From positions 310,001 through 374,000 of the forward strand of contig CAUEEP010000245.1 in assembly GCA_958450365.1 (NCBI GenBank): 64,000 nucleotides of DNA, read 5' to 3'. This stretch comes from Mesorhabditis belari. Taxonomy: Eukaryota > Nematoda > Chromadorea > Rhabditida > Rhabditidae. Positions 1 through 9,321 of this stretch are shown here, in pieces (positions within the stretch are counted from its first letter, which is position 1; each line of letters opens with the position of its first letter). A model generated the notes under the pieces. That model made no database searches. It was not told the DNA's origin and saw only the letters and a program-made list of their open reading frames with translations. The translations under genes were made by a program, and so were the position numbers.

Positions 1-210
1 TTTCAGTCTTCTGACATTTTCCTTTTGTGTGGGTAGAGCCGAAAATTGTTCTGGCTGAGGATTTTTTGGAGAGATTCCCCTTCAGTCGGAAATGACTTTC
101 AGCTGAACTTACTCTTCGTTTATTCTTGTTTTTGAATATCTTTTTGAATGACTATAATACTTTAGTTTATCTTTGTTTATCCATTCACTAAATTATCAGT
201 AAAACAGTAA

Positions 211-413
211 CGATTAAGCTGTACGCTAAACGACTAAGCTGTACGCTAAACGATTAAGCTGTACGCTAAACGACTAAACTGTAAGCTAAACGACTAAGCT
301 GTACGCTAAACGACTAAGCTGCCGGCCACCAACGACTAAGCTATACGCTAAGCGACTAAGCTGTAAGTTAAACGACTAAGCTGTACGCTAGACGACTAAG
401 TTGTAAGCTAAAC
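211..413. repeat. 20-bp minisatellite
   Basis: About ten tandem copies of a 20-base unit related to CGACTAAGCTGTACGCTAAA. Scattered substitutions and one copy interrupted by a GC-rich segment (about 319-330) distinguish the copies. No coding frame is conserved across the units, and there are no spacers, so this is a minisatellite and not a CRISPR array. Confidence 0.9.
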
Positions 414-913
414 GATCAGCACGAATGTGTTAAAGTAAATCTAGTTGATCTTAATTTATTCAAACAATAACTCAAATTTGAAATCTCGATCTCAAAATCT
501 ATCAGCGCTTTTCTTTTCAACTTTCTTTCAGCAACAACTTTTGAGGATATTGTTGGCCATGAAAATTGATTTTAGAGTTGATTTAGAATCAAATTTCGAG
601 CTAGATCAGCCTATCAATTACTTATATAAATCAAAAATCCTGTACCCATATCCAATAACTCTAAAAGTCCTCTTTAACAATCCTCATTTCTTCTTCACTA
701 TGAGTATTTCAATTTTCATGAAATCTCTCTTTTTCTTAGATATGCGAATGTACGAGTGGCGTTGCTTCTCTTTTTGCCAACAGGTAGACTCCTCTTCAAA
801 GACTAATTTTTATCAAATCTTTCAAAGCTTCAAAGAAAAAATTGAAATGTTTATGTTGGAAAGCTGCTGATCAAACAAAGCTGTTGATCAAACAAACTGT
901 TTATAAGGATTTG

Positions 914-1356
914 GGGGGTGGGATTAATGCGACCTTTTGAAAGAGAATCTGGACATTTGCGCATTTCTCTTTGTGCTGGAAAAGGCCTTAGGTTCTTCCT
1001 TTGAGCTTCTGGAAAATATTTTCATAGAAGAGAATCGTATGCGTAGATTCCGAATTTCGACAAATCATTTTTCTCCACCTCGCCGACACGTCAAATTTGA
1101 GCTAAAAGGCAAAAACTGGTGGAATTAAAGCGTTTAAATTGCGAAGTTTTTGCCTTTTGTGCCCAACAAAACCTGACGTGTCAGCGTGTTGACGAGATCT
1201 GATTTGACGAAATTCGGAATCTACGCAGCTACGATTCCCTTCTATGAAAAATATTTTCGAAGCTCTACGACCTTCCGCAAGGCCTTTTCCAGCTTCAAAA
1301 AAAGGTGCGCAAATGTCCAGGTGCGCTGAAAAAAGGTCGCATTTGTCCCATCCCCG
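914..1356. mobile_element. Foldback element, family K copy 1
   Basis: The left and right halves are imperfect reverse complements. Segments shared in opposite orientation include TTGTCGAAATTCGGAATC-like sequence, ACGATTCCCTTCTATG-like sequence and the outer AATGCGACC/GGTCGCATT ends. A second, more diverged copy lies at about 41535-41815. The short open frame inside (937-1128) runs across one arm of the foldback and is not credible as a gene. Foldback structure plus a second copy points to a non-autonomous DNA transposon. No transposase is present. Confidence 0.7.
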
Positions 1357-1372
1357 TTGATTTGACTATTTG

Positions 1373-1589
1373 CCATTCCGAAATCATTTCATTTTTTTCT
1401 CGGTCATTTTATTTCAATTTTATCCAATTTAATTATCTATTCTTTATATCTTTTTATATCTTTTTATATTCGTTATAGAATCAACCTAAAAGTAGATAGA
1501 TGCAAAAAAAGATAGTGCTTAGATTACGGTAAGTTATAGGGAAACTATTACAGTGAAAATGACGAAAAAATGAAATGATTTCGGAATGG
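1373..1589. mobile_element. Short terminal-inverted-repeat element
   Basis: Ends are CCATTCCGAAATCATTTCAT on the left and its reverse complement on the right, an inverted repeat of about 25 bases bounding roughly 217 bases of AT-rich sequence without coding capacity. The structure is MITE-like. I found no second copy in the window. Confidence 0.65.
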
Positions 1590-1594
1590 GTGTG

Positions 1595-1645
1595 CCTATT
1601 ACAGTATTTACGGTAGATGTTTACCTACCGTAAATACTGTAATAG
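1595..1645. repeat. Head-to-head pair of family A termini
   Basis: CTATTACAGTATTTACGGTA is followed after ten bases by its exact reverse complement. This 20-base sequence is the terminal inverted repeat of the family A elements at 1927, 22732 and 38207, so two element ends face each other with no element body between them. Confidence 0.8.
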
Positions 1646-1664
1646 TACCCCACCCCCCTGTATG

Positions 1665-1895
1665 ATGAGCGGTACTGATATGCTTTTTATTTCTCCATTT
1701 TAGCTGCATCCACAAGTTTTTCAATAGTTGAATGGCAGTGTGGTCATCCCTAAGTATACGAAATTATACTTGTGCTTTACTTCCAATTTACATTTGGAGA
1801 ATATATATTTCTATTGGAGAAGTGGCGGGGCCTGGGTAGTGGGGGAATATAATATAGTACCGAAATTCATTAGACAATTCCCATTAGACACTTCA
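1665..1895 (+). repeat. Dispersed repeat, family J copy 1
   Basis: This block matches, as its reverse complement, about 215 bases at 24592-24806. Shared landmarks are GATGAGCGGTAC, TTCTCCATTTTAGCTGCA, GGAGAATATATATTTCTATT and ACCGAAATTCATTAGACA. The two copies differ by substitutions and small gaps. Neither carries an open frame long enough to support a protein. The element type is unknown. Confidence 0.75.
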
Positions 1896-1926
1896 AAAAT
1901 CTGGTTTGTCCAACCGTTACGGTACT

Positions 1927-2197
1927 TACCGTGAATACTGTAATAGTACCCCAGCCCCCTCGTACAGTCGCGTAGTCGCAAAAGTTTTTAGTATTTCATT
2001 TTTTTTCAAAGCACCCGTACTTTCAAAAAATGTAAGAAATTTGCATCAAAAAATAGCCCTGAATTTCAGCTATTTTTTGATACCTAAACGTGCATTGTAG
2101 CATAAACCAGTGTCGAGAAAAACTCGTTCAAAGCTAGACTACGCAACACTCCGCACCGTCTGCATGGGGGTGGGGTACTATTACAGTATTTACGTTA
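1927..2197 (+). mobile_element. Family A MITE, copy 1 (TA target site)
   Basis: A 27-base terminal inverted repeat beginning CCGTRAATACTGTAATAGTA bounds about 270 bases flanked by TA dinucleotides, the target-site pattern of the Tc1/mariner superfamily. An internal hairpin surrounds a CCTGAATTT loop. Copies at 22732-23001 (inverted) and 38207-38483 (same orientation) share the body, including the TCGAGAAAAACTCGTTCAAA segment. It has no coding capacity. Confidence 0.85.
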
Positions 2198-3447
2198 TAG
2201 GATTTGTCTCTGATTTCCACCGTAGTTAAGTGAAAATGGATTCTGGATCTGGGAGTTAATCCTATTATCATTTTCTATTAGATTTTCTTTTATCAAATCT
2301 TTCCTAAAAGCCTTTTACTTGAACATCCGATTTCCCAATGGTTTGCCCTGAAAAGTGTTGCCCCATTGAAATATTGAAATAAGCAGACAAAGGATTTTGG
2401 GGAGATCTTCAAAAGAGGACCGGTCTCTACCAGAAAAGATATGGCAAAACGGGGGAAAAGAGGAAAGCTTTACAAGGGGGGGAAATGAACAATACAAAAA
2501 AAAAAAGAAGGATAAAAGGGAGATGTGGTAAAGAGAGAAGGATGGTAGTGGTCAAACTTTCGTTCTCTCATATTCAGGCTTAGCGCTGTCTCCCTGTTAT
2601 CCCAACAACCAGTTTCCCTCTTTTTCCCTGATCTCTCTCCATTACATAGGATTCCAGCTATCCCCTGAGGAGGAGATCTGAAAAACTGTAAACCCTGTCG
2701 AAATTCTCCCCTGAAAACCCGTGATTTTCGGATTTTCGGATTTTCATCGTCATGACTTTCGGCTTAAAGTTGTAGATTGTCAAAAAACAGGATGCAGGAT
2801 GATTTTTGGTTTCAAAAAGAATACTAGTTTTTTTTGGAGAGTTGGTGATCTATTGAAGATCTAGCTAGGGAATTGAGCGATAATAAACGTTGAATTAACT
2901 CTGGTTAACTAACTATAACTTAGCTCCCTCTGGAATTAACTTAGCTCCCTGGAGTAAAGGAGATCAAGCTTGTTGTGATGTAATGGGGAACACAGTTGCC
3001 CGCTAAGCGAAAATGTGGCGGAGCCCTGAGTCCCGCTGGCGCAAAACTTTTTCATCTGCCTTGGTTTCAATTTTAATGCTTAGAGCAATAAAATGAAAAT
3101 TCGTTTAGGCAAAGAAAAACTCTAAAAGGACAAGAACTAATTGAGCTCGATGGAAAATTTTGGAATCGATTTCTTGTTCCCTTTCTCCTTGATTATTCTC
3201 CAATTTTCCCCTTTGAGATTCAGTTTAAAGCCATATATTGGAATATATTGCCATATATCTGCATATATTGAACCCGGGTTTTCGTCTGATTTGATCGTCT
3301 TTTCGTCTGATTTGATCTGCATATATTGAACCAGGGTTTTCGTCTGAGCATCCCTTATTTGAATTTCAATTAGAACCATACTGTTGTGAAGATTTAGCTT
3401 AGATTTTTGAGGAGAAGAGGGAAATGTAAATCAAAAGTAATCAAATG

Positions 3448-3646
3448 AGGGGGTAGGCTAATTTTCGTGTTTTTTTTTTTGCGCAATCCTCGATAATTCT
3501 CTTGGATCATTTCCTTTATGATTTTGGTGTCATTTCGTTGTACTTGTTGAGCTCTACAAAATGATACCAAAATCATAAAGATTGGTCTACTTAGAATAAA
3601 GTGACAGTGAGTTGCGCTAAAAAATTGCGGAAATTAGCCTACCCCC
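3448..3646. mobile_element. Family B palindromic MITE, copy 1
   Basis: The element is close to one long palindrome. It opens with GGGGTAGGCTAATTTTCG and closes with GGAAATTAGCCTACCCCC. The centre is ATTTTGGTGTCATTT next to its reverse complement, separated by a short loop. Two other copies lie at about 11693-11878 and 58803-58992. This copy falls before the first recognised exon of the Ly6-like gene. It encodes no protein. Confidence 0.85.
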
Positions 3647-3683
3647 CTAAATGAGTAGTCAAAATGTGAAAAAAACTCTTTAG

Positions 3684-5157
3684 TCACCTCTACACTTCAA
3701 TGTCACATTTGCGGGGACAGTAATCTAGACGAATTCGGCGAATGCTCCACGCAGGTATTTAAAAAAAAATAATGCTGACAATCGGGAAAATCAAAGTTGT
3801 TTCAAAAGAGGATTTTTTGGAAATCTGCCAGGTTTTGTTGGCCTGGACTTTACTGCAGGCAAATTTCCAGAATCAGTCGAATTACAAGGAAAAAACCGAG
3901 TTTCAAGTGCAAGTACAAGTTGAATACAATCTTACTGATTCTGGAAATTTGCCTGCAGTAAAGTCCAGGCCAACCTGACCTTACTGATTGAGCAATTGAA
4001 AAATAGATCAATAGATCAATAATTGAACAATAATTGAACAATAGATCTTCATCTTTATAGACAATAGACAGAAATCTTCATCTTTATAACTCCAAATCTT
4101 TTCCAGTTCCCATACGCTTGTGACACATACGCTCAACGCTTCAGTCCCGACGAGAAGATCTATTGTCGTACGACGAGGCATAAAGCGCAAAATGGTATCG
4201 GAGATTCAAATAAAATTAAGGCAAAAATTTTTCAGCTACATATACAGTGCTGAAAGAGTGTATCTCGGCGTCAGATCACTACAAGAAATTCCCGGAAAAG
4301 GAGGTGCCACTAGAGGAAGAATGCGATTTGGTGGATATCGATGGACAGGTGAGCGAAGAGATTTCAGTGAAAAGATATGCAATATTAGATGCAGCTTAAA
4401 ATATAGACTCATTTCAGGAGGTGGCTTATTGTATTTGCTGATCCTGGGGATCTCTCCAACGCGAGACTGATCGTTTAGTAGTTCGGTGCACCGGGAGCAG
4501 GTTCATCAGAAAGTTTGCATAATGCCAATGAGGCACTTTTAGTATTTTAAAAACAACGAAAACTGATTATAATACAAAATACAGTATGATTTGCTTGTTT
4601 AAAAATATTCTTCCAGAAACATCCCGAACTTTTCGCGAGTGAGGAATCCGAGGAGACTTTTGTCGATGTCTGAGCTGCACCACCAAACAATGAGCGATCG
4701 TTTGATAATGGAGATAATGTGGCTGCGTTGGGCGCTCCACAAATACAACCATTGCCAATTTTACCCGTCAACCATCCGGAGGGTATAAGTTCCCTTGAGA
4801 ATTTCAGCACATAAAAACTATATTTGTTTCATTTGACTAAACTTTCGTTAAAACTGTGATGACTGAACTGTCAATTTCAATTATTTACCAAATTTAGTTC
4901 GTTAAAAACTCCTCGAGAAAAATTGCCGTCGAGGGAAGAGGAGGGAAATCAAGAAATGAAAGACATGGGTAAGATTGGATTTGACATAAATATCTATCAA
5001 ACAATGATTAAGCCATGAGATGACATGTTTAGAATCCGCTGAAATCGATGCGTTATTCCGAGCAAGGGAAGTATCACGGGGAGGTGGTGGAGGCAAATGG
5101 TGAGACAGAGCCCACAATTGGAAGAATCGACGCTAGTGTCCCTGCTCCACCGAGGTA
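3684..5157 (+). pseudogene. Ly6/uPAR-like protein gene, disrupted
   Basis: Four exons join in frame (3684-3754, 4107-4194, 4236-4348, 4418-): they encode a cysteine-rich domain starting LQCHICGDSNLDEF and reaching VAYCIC. The C-x2-C opening, the evenly spaced cysteines and the final C-x-C match the domain layout of the intact gene at 9.3-12.2 kb. After the last C-x-C the frame meets TGA at 4439-4441. Dropping one T would continue as DPGDLSNARL, so a one-base frameshift is likely. A further exon from 4617 reads KHPELFASEESEETFVDV, then TGA at 4671-4673, then a low-complexity linker. Possible exons at 4896-4970 and 5031-5153 cannot all be joined in one frame. No signal-peptide exon or GPI tail is assured. 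I call it a decaying secreted or cell-surface paralogue; an assembly indel or an unusual short form is the alternative. Confidence 0.6.
3832..3977. repeat. Inverted repeat (hairpin) in an intron
   Basis: AGGTTTTGTTGGCCTGGACT and the following bases through GGAAATTTGCC-type sequence recur as the reverse complement about 70 bases later. The arms are about 45 bases and almost perfect, with only a short gap at the outer end. The hairpin lies inside the first recognised intron of the Ly6-like gene. The loop shows no coding signal. Confidence 0.85.
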
Positions 5158-5456
5158 ATTTTTTAAATATCCTCAAAAAATTTAAATTTAAATATGTTTC
5201 TTGGTTTTGCAACTACTGTGCCCGCGCAATGAACTGTAGAGTAACATATGGCTCCACAGTACCCTTAAAGCAGCTTTTTTAGTTTTTAGTATACTTTGAT
5301 TTTCGGTGTGTCTCATAAAAAGTATTTATTTTCTGTTACATCGATGATCAAACTATTTCCAATATTGTTGACTAAAAAGAGGAAGAGATTGCTTCTTGCT
5401 TGATCTCATTTGTGTTCTAAAACATAATATCAAATGTAATACTTAAAGTCGAAATA

Positions 5457-5938
5457 TTAGACCTTGTCCTGAACGTCATCTTCTGTGAATGACATGTCAA
5501 GCTGTCGTCGTCCAGAGGCTCTCCTCAAAACATCGTCTCCATTGTCATCACTCGCCATTAAATCTGTTTGGGTCCCTATTGAAGACATTCGAGGCTTCAG
5601 GCTCGCTTCTTGTTTTCCTTCAGTCGCGTGCTAAAACATAACAAGTGCAATATTTAAAATCTACATAGCTTTACTTTGGAAAACGACTCAGATAATCAAG
5701 TAGTACTTACCATCCACTTTACAACATCTGTGAATTGTCGTTTAAAGGATCTAATTAATGGGCCTTGCTGAGCAATTATTGAACGTCGGCTAAAAAGACA
5801 AATGCATAAAAATGAAACAAAATAAACCAGACCCTATTGAAGCAAGCATGAGATGGTGATGGTCGATCATAGTGCACGTTTGACTCTTCACATTAAAACC
5901 AAATCCTTGGCATTGTCGCGAACGACCGCAAATCCTGC
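5457..5938 (-). CDS. 3' exons of an unrecognised gene
   Basis: Three exons on the minus strand join in phase (5938-5833, 5789-5711, 5630-5457) with normal GT/AG junctions and end at TAA. The first reads RICGRSRQCQGFGFNVKSQT followed by CTMIDHHH. Its F-G-F-N-V-K-x-Q-T-C run recalls PAN/apple-type cysteine-rich modules, but this is a weak resemblance. The second is basic (SFKRQFTDVVKWM) and the third is polar and acidic (SIGTQTDLMASDDNGDD, then LDMSFTEDDVQDKV at the end). I see no transmembrane segment in these exons. Upstream exons were not found with confidence: the region 6160-6350 contains a minus-strand open stretch, VYDAKTGKRERTGKM, in another frame that might belong here or be chance. 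It lies between the Ly6-like pseudogene and the MYST relic, converging on the former. Confidence 0.5.
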
Positions 5939-6369
5939 CTAAAAATTTTGATTTATTAAAAACGTGTTACTTTTATGGGATAAATTAAATGATTGTTTGA
6001 TCTATTTATTAGTAAGATCTATCTAATCTAATTAATTGAATCGACAATTAATCAATGACGAAAAGAAAAGAAAGCCGTGCATCATAGACATCATTAAACA
6101 GAAATCTCATCTTCAGTTTTCACCCCGGCGCGGCCCTTTGATCACGACGTATTTCTTTGCGCCGGAGTTCAAAGCGTTTCGGTTCTATACTGGCTGCGCC
6201 GCAAAAGCAAGGATCTGTACAATGCTCTGCTTAGCTTTTCCATCCACTCGTTCACATTTCCCGGTCTCATCATCAGCCATTTTGCCCGTTCTTTCTCGTT
6301 TCCCAGTCTTAGCATCATAAACGCCAGGTGTCCACTATAATGTAATGATTGAGCATTTGCCCAGAATAA

Positions 6370-8346
6370 ATCCAAAACCTTGAATGAATCTTTGTCAAAG
6401 GTTATGCCGGGTTGTTTGTTCTTCGCGTCACGTTTGACCTCGGCCCATTTCATGCATCGATGCTGCCCACTTCTTCAGGACTAAAATGAACATCAATGGT
6501 AGTCTTACACTCAAACTCACTTGTCTTTACTCGATCCAAACCAATCCATCAAATCCATCTTTCCCGCCAAACTCCTCCACCGTAATCCCTGGTGTCATTT
6601 GCATCCCCTAAAGTTTTGTTGATTAAGTTAAAAAATATGAATTTCTTGTAACTTTTTTTATAGTAGCTACTCTCCTTTGACATTATTACGCGCCGCTCAG
6701 TTAATCAATTTTTTCTAGTAAGCGTTGCGCCAACACAACTTTTGATTGATGCTATGCTTATATTTTCAAAAACTACCAACAATAAAGATTCATTTCCTTT
6801 CGGCAATTGGCCCCTTCTCTTTGCCTAAACCATTCCAAGATTTTCGAACGCTAATACAGACCATGTATGCGATATTTTAACTGGATTCAAAGTGGAGAGG
6901 TCGTTCAGGAGTTCCATTTAAACCCTGTCGTTGCATGAGACAATAGCCTGAATCGCTGATAGAAGTAACAAAAGTTAATAACTCACTTAATTCTATAAGG
7001 AAATGCCCATACCTACACCCCTGAAAGCATGGCAAAATGGCGATGCAAGAGAGCGCGTTCCCATGAAATTCTTTCGACTAAAATGAAAAGTCGGCTCTAT
7101 TAACAAAGTCAATCAGCAATTCAGAAACTCAAACCTTTGAAAAGTAGCCAACAAAGTGTTGTCCTCACTGGTCGTTTCAGGAGAGTACGTAAAAAAGAAA
7201 CAATGGGCCGCCGTTGACGGAAGATTTGCAATCGATAAAACATTTCCCCAGCAAGCACGCTCGACGACAATAATCTTTCTCATGGTAGCCGTCCACCTAA
7301 ATAAAAATAATGTGACGTTGAAATGTTTTAATTTTTTAAATTTGAAACGTTTTAAAGAACTGTCACGCTGCTTAATAAGTTAAGTTAAGTTGTTTAATAA
7401 CCCCATTTTGGTCTTTTTATCGTAGATATTTTTTAAATCTCCAAAACCCACTTCATAGACCGAAATGCCATCTTTTCGATAGATCTCGTCTCCTGGTGGA
7501 TGCCTCAATTGACATGTAGAGACGTGTGCCTGGTAGAGAGATTCCTCGACAAAGTAGCGCAGGCAAAAGTCGCATATGCGGAGGGTGGTCGCTGCCGCGC
7601 ACTCGAGTGGATAAAGCGATGTGTACCAAGTGTAGATCTCGAAGTTGCCTAAATTAAACTTTAATTGGTGCTTTTTATGACCTTTTAGCATTTTCTTTTA
7701 CCTAAAATGATCCCAGATTGTGCAGTCAAAATTTTGGCTCAAAACTCAAAACAAAACAAAGGACAGCATTACCAAATTTTTGGCATTAAGTTTGAGTTAA
7801 AATGCAGGAATATCCCAAGAAATTTTGCTCACAAATTCGAATTTTCTTTGGATAGGGTCTCGGATCGTCTTTTTCTCGCCACTTCTTCACAAACGATTGC
7901 TCGGCTTTTTCGACCGTCTAAATACAAAAATTTGCGATGGTTTGGTAGTTTCCTTCACTAATGAGCTTTCTCTGCATTTGAGTATCTTTAGAATAGGGGT
8001 GAGACTATACGAGCATAAGGTCAACTATGCTAAACCAAACACAAAGTTGTGGTCTCAAAAAGGTAACCATTAAATCACTTACATCTTGATATTCCCGAGT
8101 AACTTTATTGAACAAGACGCGATTTCTTCTCGAGATCATCGGCTCGACGTGGTCCACTTTCACTCTCGGCCTCCTCGCCTTCGTTCGTTCTCCATTTGTC
8201 GACTCGTCCGTCGTCGATTCATCTGTTACATCAGACATTATTTCCACTCCATCCTCATCGACAAGCCATTTCAATCCGTTTGCGTCTTCCAAAACGCCGT
8301 CGACGATCTTCTCTCGTTTCTTCAACGGTTTTCGACTTTTAAACAT
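6370..8346 (-). pseudogene. MYST-family histone acetyltransferase, probably decayed
   Basis: MYST enzymes transfer acetyl groups from acetyl-CoA to histone lysines. The first exon begins at 8346 (MFKSRKPLKKREK) and is acidic and Ser/Thr-rich. The exon at 7650-7460 carries the MYST C2HC zinc finger (C-x2-C-x12-H-x5-C) followed by the family signature HPPGDEIYRKDGISVYE. The next exon continues VDGYHEKDYCRRACLLGKCF and reaches FLFYVLS, then two in-frame TGA codons (7180-7178 and 7168-7166) precede GQHFVGYFSK. Later exons give SCIAILPCFQGCRYGHFLI, where the family has a Q/R-x-x-G-x-G/A acetyl-CoA loop, so that loop is damaged. GLNGTPERPL is followed by another stop. The C-terminal stretch QPGITFDKDSFK resembles the family tail. 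Zinc finger intact, catalytic half broken: most likely a pseudogenised paralogue. Sequencing error is the main alternative. Confidence 0.65.
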
Positions 8347-8756
8347 TCTAAAGAAAAAAAGTTAACAGAAACAACCAAGCAGAAAAGATAGGGCAAAAAC
8401 ATAAAGCTAATCAAAACGTCAGCTCTTTTTGGGTACTACTTTGATCAAATATGCCATCAAAAGCAATGCAACTAGGTTTCATGAAAACTAAAGTTTAGGT
8501 GAAGCTGAGAAAACATTAGAGCATCGAAACACGTTAGATCTAATAGAGGTAGCATTCGTAAAGAGGATTACACTAATTTACTTCTAAATTGCATGCAGCC
8601 ATGCAATCAAAGATAAATTTCTCAATACGAAAAGTTTTTTTCGATGTCAGTTGAGAAATGGGAATGAAATGAAAATTTCCATCAAACATCAATTCCCATC
8701 CAAAAAGCGCGCACAATTTAGAAAAGACAAACCAATGAGGTACGGTAATTGTGGGG

Positions 8757-9240
8757 TATAGGTTTTTACCGGTACTTGTGGAGTATCGGGGGGGGGGGAG
8801 TAAAATTTTATATACCTTATACACGACCCCTTTTAAAGATATTCAGCCGCTTAAGTGATTTGGTGGCAAATTCCCTTCAAATGTAAAGATATTCAATTTA
8901 TTGAGGTGATTACTTGATTACGTGATTCGAGGTGATACTCGATCAAAAACGTAACTTCTACAAAATTTTTTTATGTCATTATTAGAAATGTTGGTAATAT
9001 CCTAGTTGGCGGGTCATTTTTTTTCTTCAAAACCATTTTTTGAGGTAGTTTTATGTGTTGATGTGGGTCCGGCAGATGCCCAACCCACATGTGGTTTTGA
9101 AGAAAAAAGTGGTCCCCCAACTAGGATACTATCAAAAGTTTTTTTTTCAGAATGCTATATTCTGAGCGCGTTTTTGAAAGTTTACCCCGGATCTTAAAAT
9201 TTTACCCCCCCCCGGATAATCCACAAGTACCGGTTTTACC
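8757..9240. mobile_element. Nested foldback element
   Basis: The outer arms (AGGTTTTTACCGGTACTTGT on the left, reverse complement ending at about 9240) run about 50 bases and include a run of G matched by a run of C. Inside is a second inverted repeat: TATCCTAGTTGG near 8999 and CCAACTAGGATA near 9117, plus TTCTTCAAAACCA and TGGTTTTGAAGAA. So one foldback appears to lie within another. It sits between the divergent MYST relic and the first recognised exon of the Ly6-domain gene. No coding capacity. Confidence 0.7.
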
Positions 9241-9321
9241 TTATCTTTTGCATTTTTGTCAAAGTATCTAAACAAAACGCTACCAAAAATTATGAGTACT
9301 TTATATTTTAAATATTTCCAG

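Larger units (their letters stand above)
1..3683. other. Repeat-rich stretch without a supported gene
   Basis: I see no convincing coding exon here. The stretch holds a 20-bp minisatellite, a foldback element, several terminal-inverted-repeat elements and one copy of a dispersed repeat, each listed separately. The first bases read like a splice acceptor followed by a short open stretch, so the last exon of a gene to the left is possible, but nothing in it is recognisable. The stretch around 3147-3230 could encode a hydrophobic N-terminus (begins MENFGIDFLFPFSLIILQF) and might be a signal-peptide exon for the Ly6-like gene downstream. That is a guess. Confidence 0.5.

Noticed and set aside
211..413. 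Regular 20-bp array as a possible CRISPR
   Set aside because: Units are contiguous with no unique spacers, and the genome is eukaryotic.
445..1128. Open frames of 141 and 63 residues near the left end
   Set aside because: No domain, biased AT-rich composition, and the second lies on an arm of a foldback element.
7166..7195. A 21- or 25-base GT...AG intron that would remove the MYST stops
   Set aside because: Removing either segment still leaves a stop or shifts the frame, and introns that short are not seen elsewhere in the window.
7141..7200. Reading the TGA codons in the MYST gene as selenocysteine or a reassigned codon
   Set aside because: They fall at family Glu and Gln positions, TGA ends other genes here, and the acetyl-CoA loop is independently damaged.
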